A DNA stretch of 64,000 nucleotides, taken from NCBI GenBank assembly GCA_038373865.1, contig JAXGGA010003425.1, positions 38,878 to 102,877 of the forward strand, in the 5' to 3' direction. This document shows, one piece after another, positions 57,166 to 64,000 of this stretch. Made by a program: the position numbers and the translations under genes. The notes beneath the pieces were generated by a model. That model was not told where the DNA came from and made no database searches. It saw only the letters and a list, made by a program, of their open reading frames with translations. Each line of letters opens with the position of its first letter. The stretch's first letter is position 1. This DNA is from Uloborus plumipes (taxonomy: Eukaryota; Arthropoda; Arachnida; Araneae; Uloboridae).

Positions 57166-57252
57166 ATGTATAACGAATATGATGAAGTAGAAGAAGAAGG
57201 AGAAGAAATAGACTTGGATTCTATAGAAGATGAGCAAACTCTAATTGAACTG
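57166..57252 (+). CDS. candidate acidic first coding exon, function unknown
   Basis: An acceptor-like TTTCATTGATTTTAG ends at 57156; ATG follows at 57166 and a donor CTG|GTAATATTC is at 57252/57253. The 29 residues are strongly acidic (DEVEEEGEEIDLDSIEDEQ, then TLIEL) and end in phase 0. The strong Asp/Glu bias differs from the random frames around it. I do not recognise the protein, and no next exon was identified; a chance frame is possible. Confidence 0.35.
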
Positions 57253-57351
57253 GTAATATTCTTTTTAATCAATGCTCTTAATTTCAAGAAAGAAATGTTT
57301 CGTACTGTTATTTTTCTGACAGAATTTATTCAACTTGTGCTGTTCACTTAA

Positions 57352-58062
57352 GGTAGTAGTCTGGTAACTTATGCCTATTTTCATGACTTCTTTGGAGGGT
57401 GGTTTTTTATAGGAAAATAAAAATGTATTACCTTGAATATTAAGATCGTTTTTATTTACATATTGAAAATGTAAAAAAAAAAAATATTTGAAAAAATTTA
57501 ATAGTTTATTATTATTATTATTGTCACCTGAAGTTGGAACCTGAAAAAAAATGCACGTGGGTGGCCCGGGTGATTTTGGCTCTTGATGTTATCTGAAATC
57601 AAATATTCTTGATTATTCTTAATCTATAGACATGTCATTCTGATCGGAACTACTGAAATTAAATTTCAAGGGTAAATAACAAAATGGCGGACTTTCAAAA
57701 AAAGTCCTTTTATTTTAGCAAAGAAAGGGTTGTAAAATAAAAAGTTAGAGATGAAAAAAATTCTCGTTAGTACCGACGGTAACTACAACTGTGTAGAACA
57801 ACCTGCTAAAATTTGAAAGCAATCGGTTCAGTAGAAAAAAAGTTAGGGCTCGGGCCGACCAGAAAAATAATGTTTTGAGTAAAACGCGTTTAAAGTTCAA
57901 CAACAAACTCCGAGGTGCTCTAGGAAACTCGTTATAACTCCCGAAATATTTCGAATTTCTGTCTGAAATTTTCACAGTATATTCTCAAGACATTGTACTT
58001 TCAAACTAAGCAAAAAAAAATTTCGATTTTTTGAACCCAAGTTACCAGACACCAGACTAACC
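57352..58062. mobile_element. TTAA-flanked TIR element (711 bp)
   Basis: TTAA at 57348-57351 and 58063-58066 flank GGTAGTAGTCTGGTAACTT and, inverted, GGTTAGTCTGGTGTCTGGTA. The termini start GG, not CCC, so Kolobok- or piggyBac-type TTAA users are both possible. No transposase frame. Confidence 0.6.
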
Positions 58063-58344
58063 TTAAATGATTTTCTCTCTTAAGAGAAATGTTGGCGGAA
58101 TTCTAGTTAAATGAACACGATTGTTAAAGAGTGTGTGTTTTGCCTGGGTTCAGTTATCAACGAAAGTTTCGTCTATGAATATTTTTAGGTTACTAAGGAT
58201 AAGTACCAGTACTTCCTCTCATCATTTTATACAAATGTTTCGGTTTTAATAAATTAATAATTTGTTACCGTGTATAGAAATGTATGTTCTCTGACTCTTC
58301 TTTTTTTACAGTAGTCAACCGTACCTTTCAGTAATATGTTCAAT

Positions 58345-60970
58345 CATGGGCGCCCATAAGGGGGGGCAAGGGGGGGCTCGAGCCCCCCCTTGGAAATTAG
58401 TATTCTTTCAGCTTTTAGTACTATTTATTCAGAAAAAAATTAAAAAAAAACTTCTTCACCCATTAATGAATAAGTTATTAAAAATGCCAAATTTTAATAA
58501 CTCTAATCTGCACTGAAATCGCTTTCAGAATTGTTACAATGTGTTTCTTCCTACATTTTTCAATACAAAAAGAAAGTCAAATTCCTGGGTCAACCGGCGC
58601 CGCATTTGCATAGGAAACTACCCCATGTCTGCGGACTAGCGGTTTGGTCATTTCATTTTAAATCAACAAATTTTCAGAAAAGTTGTTGCATTATAATTTT
58701 TGATTTTGATGAAAATGTTCATATGCATTCCTTTTATTTCCCAGACCTGAAGAAAATAAATATTTTATTTTAAAAAATTGACCCTTTGACATATGGGCCA
58801 TTTTTGTTGTTGGCAACTGCAAAAATGGGGCATTTCTGCTACTTTGTCTCGTGAATTGTAACTTTTTTCTATCAAAGATTTTTAGCTCAAACATAGCTAA
58901 CTGGGAAGCTAAGAAAGAGATCTTTTTATGTATGATATCAACAAATTTCAGATTAAAAAAATATATATATATATATATTATTTTTTCAAGGTTAAAGTTT
59001 GACGAAAATCTCATTTTTTACTACTTTTCAAAATTAAAACTCTCATGAAAAGTTTAGAATAACAAGCCCTATTTTGTATCATATATTCATGTGTATGGTT
59101 ACTTATTGCCTTGTTATTCCGGACCCTTTATGAGATATGCCCCCTAAAATTGCAAATTTTCAAAAAATCCAGTTTTCAACGCTGAAAAAATGCATGTGGG
59201 GGGTAAGGTAAAAATTATTTTATTTGTGGAATCTTTGATACTTTTTACCAGCTTTTTAATGAAACAAAAGTTACTTTGTTATTCAAAGGCGCTTGGCAGC
59301 TATGGGCATCTGAATTTTCATATAATTGCCCTGAAGCAACACGATTATTTTTGTACTTCTTAATCTCAGGTTTTAGTGAGATTTAATTATATATTTAATT
59401 GTTTGTTTTTAATTATAGAAATGAGAAAGAAGTGATATGAAGTTACATGTTTACACTTTAATGAGCTAAGTTAAATTTTTTATCGCCTGGGAACAGTGGC
59501 GTATTCAGGGGGTGCGCTGATAGGGCTGCAGCCTTCCCAAAATTATCAAAAAGGAATTTAAAACATTTGAGCCTTTTTTTCTGAAATCACGACATGAGAA
59601 AGTTTTTGTGTCGAGAAAATTTAAGTATAGGACAAAATTCAAAGAAAGAAATTTCTTCTTTCTTTTTCTTATTTTTTTGACACGTCCTTTTTACTGTTTG
59701 TCACTTTTATTACTAATGGTCATCACCCTTTGATTTTTTAAATGATGTTCTTGACCCTTTGGGATGAAAAAAAAAATGGGTTCTGCATTCTTCTTCAACA
59801 TTAAACACTTTTACTTCTAACACTTCTCCTAGCCATCAGTCACTATCACACGCACAGTAAACATAATCTGATAATTTTGGTTGGATTCTTGTTTTTCGTG
59901 CAGCAGAATTTTGTTTGAATATATGATAAAAAATAGGCTTGTTATTCTAAACCCTTCATGGGTTTTTTAATTTTCAAAAGCAGTAAAAAATAGTAAACAT
60001 AATCTGATAATTTTGGTTGGATTCTTGTTTTTTGTGCAGCAGAATTTTGTTTGAATATATGATAAAAAATAGACTTGTTATTCTAAACCCTTCATGGGTT
60101 TTTTAATTTTCAAAAGCAGTAAAAAATAGTAAACATAATCTGATCATTTTGGTTGGATTCTTGTTTTTTGTGCAGCAGAATTTTGTTTGAATATATGATA
60201 AAAAATAGGCTTGTTATTCTAAACCCTTCATGGGTTTTTTAATTTTCAAAAGCAGTAAAAAATAGTAAACATAATCTGATCATTTTGGTTGGATTCTTGT
60301 TTTTTGTGCAGCAGAATTTGGTTTGAATATATGATAAAAATAGACTTGTTATTCTAAACCCTTCATGGGTTTTTTAATTTTCAAAAACAGTAAAAAATAG
60401 TAAATATAATCTGATCATTTTGGTTGGATTCTTGTTTTTTGTGCAGCAGAATTTTGTTTGAATATATGATAAAAAAAATAGGCTTGTTATTCTAAACCCT
60501 TCATGGGTTTTTTAATTTTCAAAAGCAGTAAAAAATGAGATTTTCGTCGCAAACTTTGACCTTGATTTTTTTTAAAGATGAAATTTATTGATATCATATA
60601 TGAAAAGATCTCTTTCTTAGCTTTTCAATGAGCTATGCTTAGAATCAAAATCTTCGATGGAAAAAAAGTTATAGTTCAGAAGACAAAGCATCAAAATGTC
60701 CCATTTTTGCTGTTGCCAACAACAAAAATGGTCTATATATCAAAGGGTAAATTTTTTTTAATGAAATGGATACATTTTTGAGGTCTAGGAAATAAAAAGA
60801 ATGCATACGCAAATTTCTATCAAAATCAAAAATGCTGATGCACACACACCCCATTGCTTGATTCAAAATGGAATGACCCTATATATAATATGTATATATA
60901 ATCTTTTTACTGTAAACTATGAAGAAAATATCTGAGCCCCCCCTTAAAATTTCGCATTTGGGCGCCCATG
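58345..60970. mobile_element. large foldback, CATGGGCGCCCA ends, 8-9-bp TSD
   Basis: TGTTCAAT(C) at 58337-58345 recurs at 60971-60979. The ends CATGGGCGCCCA are matched inverted. Long degenerate arms pair over several hundred bases: TTTTTGTTGTTGGCAACTGC at 58802 with GCTGTTGCCAACAACAAAAA near 60707, and AAGAAAGAGATCTTTTTATG with its complement. A 135-bp array lies in the right arm. A 9-bp TSD with long TIRs would suggest a Mutator type, an 8-bp TSD a hAT type. Confidence 0.75.
59856..60535. repeat. 135-137-bp tandem array, five units
   Basis: AGTAAACATAATCTGAT (or one-base variants) starts at 59856, 59992, 60129, 60264 and 60399. Each unit contains TTGTTATTCTAAACCCTTCA, which also occurs once in inverted form in the opposite arm near 59060. 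Units differ by only a few bases, so the amplification is recent. Confidence 0.92.
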
Positions 60971-61424
60971 TGTTCAATCTCGATATGAGTTGAATCAGTG
61001 ATTTTATAGTGCATTTTGTTAAATGTAGGTCTTTATTTATTGAGGAGAAAATGACCGAGTACGTTTTAATCATTTCTCTTTTTCTCTGTAGAGATTTATT
61101 TCAATCCATTCATTTCTTTCATAATTGTTAAAATTCACTAATTTCTGCAAGTAAGGTTGCTCATAAATTTTCAATACTAATTCAATTGTTGAAACTTGAT
61201 TGAGCAAGATATGCAAGTCTTTGAAAGTTGATGCAATTTTTGAAAGAGAAATTTTTTTCCATAGGGTATAAAAAATGACCGATGCAGGAAAAATTGATAA
61301 GGGTCATTCCATATAGTGACTAATGTAACATTCGCAGCTGATTTTCTAACTCTTTTTTTTAAACCTTAATTATAAAGAATAACTTATAATTTAGTTCAAA
61401 GATTTAAAATGTTCAGTTCTGATA

Positions 61425-61993
61425 CTGTCGGCCCCGCTTAAACGAATACTGTCGGTTCCAAGAAATTTTATTCGATTAAGCGGGGAACATTTTTTTACCT
61501 TTCCATTATAACAACTTTTGTCTCAAAATGTAATAACAACAAAGAAATAGCTATATAAAGGAAATAATTAATGTTATTGGTAAAACGATTTTAACGATTT
61601 TGAAATAAACAAAGTAAACAACAAAATAGCATAGTAATTGAGTATAAATATTGTACGGTAATATACAAATCATAAAAAAGTAACGTACAACTTGTGTTGA
61701 AAAAAAATTGTTTTTCCGCCTTTCACTTTTATTTTCTGAAACAGTCTACAATAGCGGTTTGCTTGCTCAAGGTCTTTATTTTATTATTCGACATTTATTT
61801 TATTTATTCTACATTTATCTTAACAAAAATTTTTACAAAAGCTGACAAATATTATTCTATTATCCGGGGAAATTATTCGATTAAGCGGGGATATTTGACA
61901 TTGCGTCTATGGGGAAATGTTTGGTTCCGGGCGGTTTTATTCGTATAAGCGGGGTATTCGCTTATCCGTTACCCGATTAAGCGGAGACGACAG
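61425..61993. mobile_element. Tigger-type element (569 bp), relative of 38025-38200
   Basis: TA at 61423-61424 and 61994-61995 flank CTGTCGGCCCCGCTTAAACG and, inverted, CTGTCGTCTCCGCTTAATCG. ATTAAGCGGGG recurs at both subtermini. No transposase. Confidence 0.75.
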
Positions 61994-61995
61994 TA

Positions 61996-62720
61996 TGTGT
62001 ATTTTCTACCAAGAAATTTAAGTAAAATAAATGATAATAGGTATTTTTCAGAAGAAAAGGCATTGTGACAAACGTAACATTTTTTGCAATATTGAAAAAA
62101 AGAAACTTATCAGGCAATTTTTTCTAAAAGTTAAGTAGGTATTTGAAATTGGCTGATATATTTGGAACAGTAAAACAGTCTACTTTGAAAATATACACAC
62201 ATTTATTAAAGCTGTTTTTTTCTCTTTTTGGCCGCATTTAAAAAGTCTGCATTGTTAAATTTCAAAAACTGTTTTGCATTGAATATTGTTAAAAAATTCG
62301 GGGTAGGTCTATATATATTTATTTTAAATTGTGAATGAAAATGAACATTAAATAAAACAAATTTTAAATAACAGCAGTTTTTTTTTAATGTTACGTTAGT
62401 CACGCTAATATTTTAATATCTACTGCATCTAAAAAATATTTTGCACTTTTTAAGTAGCTATATTTGAGATGTAATAAAATAAACAATTTTGAGAGGTAAA
62501 ACTAAGTTTTGAAATAGAAAATAGAGAAACCAAAGACGAAACCACCAAACTATGACGAACCATACTTAACTTATAAATTATGTTAAAATAACAGTCAATT
62601 ATAATGGACCTTTTATAATAAACGCAGTTCTTTTTAAAAAATGCATTTTTTTTACATTTACGCAAGAAAACTTAGACCTATGTTTTTTGCCTACACTAAG
62701 TCTTTTCTACAACTATGCAC
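61996..62720. other. non-coding
   Basis: AT-rich, no feature supported. Confidence 0.4.
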
Positions 62721-63130
62721 ACAAGGCCGTATCCAGAGAGGGGCCCAACGCCCCCCCCCCCCCCCCCGAAACCCGAAATGTTTTATAATGTAAAACAGAA
62801 AAAAAAAGTTTTCCTTTTTTTTTAATTTAAAATAGCAAAAAAAAAGTTTTTTTTTCCTTTTAACTATTAAACGAGTGAAAATTTGAAGAAGTACAAAAAA
62901 AAAAAGACAATTCAAATTCTCATTAGCTGCAAAACATACTTGAAAACAAGACTCTCATTAGCACTTCCAGCTCTCTTTCCCAAATCAATTCAGGCTCAAG
63001 GCAAGCTACTTGTCAGTTTGATCGGCGCCCCCCCCTCCCCCATAAAACTTATAAAACTTACACCACTCAGATTTTTACCTCCTAATCGCCGGGCCCCTAG
63101 TTTCCGACTAGGCTGAGATTGCTTCTCACC
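62721..63130. repeat. dispersed repeat with C-tract, relative of 46030-46210
   Basis: AAGGCCGTATCCAGAGAGGG and a run of about 17 C at 62750-62767 begin it. CTTGTCAGTTTGATCGGCGC, CCCCATAAAACTTATAAAAC and TTCCGACTAGGCTGAGATTG mirror the order seen at 46050-46190. The poly-C length may be unreliable. Confidence 0.5.
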
Positions 63131-64000
63131 GCCCTGATTCAATTAAGAGGGTACTTTGTTGGTCCCCATTTATAAGCATTTGTAACCCTCGAGGGATTTT
63201 AATAGCTAAACATGTCTTCAATCAACAAGACCACACAAAAACAGATACGTTCACAGACCCTCTGCTTTGTTGGACGCTCACCAATCTTAGACAAAAGTTA
63301 CTTTAAAAAAATTCCATTTACAAATGCTTAAAAACCTTGAAAACTTTGTTAAATGTAGCTGTAAACCTTGAATTTTAAAGTTTCTAACACAAATGGGGGG
63401 GAGAGGGTGCATCAAGTTGCGCGAAACTCAGCTCTTTGATTAAAAAAATATTCTGCGTAATGCAAAAATCATATTCCAGCATTTTTTGTAGCATATTTTC
63501 AAAAATAATTTTTTGTGACTCACATGTTTCATTTCTGACTATTCATTAAATGCCTAATTCAGTGTTTTAGAAGTTACTTTGTAATTGATTCCTTTATTAA
63601 TATGTTAAGCACAAGAAAAAATAGAACCCTACCTGTATTCTTTTTCGTTTTCTGCAGTACTAGTGATTGAAAAAGAAATTGTCGTTATAGGTATTTTTTA
63701 ATATCTATTTTTAATCTTTAAGAGATGTGTCTTTCAGTTTTAACAATTTCGTAAGACTGTCCAATCAACTATTAAAACGCCAGAGACTGGAAAGTGCAAA
63801 TGAAATGCTTTAAAGAATTTTAACTGTCCTGGAGTCTTTGAAAATCATTAAATACCTTTTTGAAACTCCTTTAAAAGTGCTTCAATCCTATTTCTTATCA
63901 AATAATTAAACTATGAATTAACTAAATGGCCAGAATGTTACTCTCTCGTCAATTATTTTTAAATCTCTACACTATTTCTTTTAAAGAATTTTATGTGTTT
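63131..64000. other. non-coding
   Basis: No gene or bounded repeat recognised up to the window edge. Confidence 0.4.

Overview
The window is AT-rich, intron-containing, transposon-dense animal DNA. The repeat types (hAT, Tigger/pogo, Tc1, piggyBac-like TTAA elements, Helitron, CR1-like LINE, Penelope-like element, Ty3/gypsy, tRNA-derived SINEs) fit an arthropod. I lean to an arachnid, but nothing here fixes the species. There is no operon structure, CRISPR array or bacterial gene.

Only one host gene is well supported: a three-exon minus-strand gene for a 444-residue BTB-BACK protein with a PHR-like C-terminus (coding exons 20594-20344, 18674-18487 and 12192-11297). Both splice junctions keep frame and have good donor and acceptor sites. 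Its 6.3-kb second intron has taken in a Tigger-like MITE, a hAT element carrying a truncated zinc-finger transposase, a foldback element and a LINE tail that ends about 20 bp from the exon 2 splice donor. A short acidic candidate exon (57166-57252, +) and a GC-rich CRE/E-box stretch ending in a splice donor (45300-45471, +) are the only other hints of host genes.

Layout: 1-11.3 kb is non-coding, with a TTAA MITE and a 641-bp foldback. 11.3-20.6 kb is the BTB gene. 21-25.6 kb holds MITEs and a Helitron. 26.7-31.2 kb is a nested stack: a CR1-like LINE split by a Penelope-like palindrome (16-bp target-site duplication, TSD) and by a Ty3/gypsy deletion derivative (4-bp TSD), which is itself split by a hAT MITE (8-bp TSD). 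31.9-34.9 kb is a decayed DNA transposon of a family I cannot name, beside copies of a CCCGACTAC repeat. 37.6-39.7 kb holds a hAT element with a nested SINE and MITE, then a second SINE beside a hairpin. 40.6-44.3 kb holds three TIR or foldback elements. 44.7 kb is a 120-bp AC microsatellite. 46.7-50.1 kb holds TTAA and hAT MITEs. 52.5-54.1 kb is an internally deleted Tigger-like element with a truncated CENP-B/psq-type transposase. 54.9-57.0 and 58.3-61.0 kb are two large foldbacks with internal arrays. 57.35-58.06 kb is another TTAA element and 61.4-62.0 kb a Tigger-type MITE.

The main biology is transposon nesting and foldback formation around a single gene. Many insertions can be bounded to the base because the TSD is visible. 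I found no clear sign of a new host pathway.
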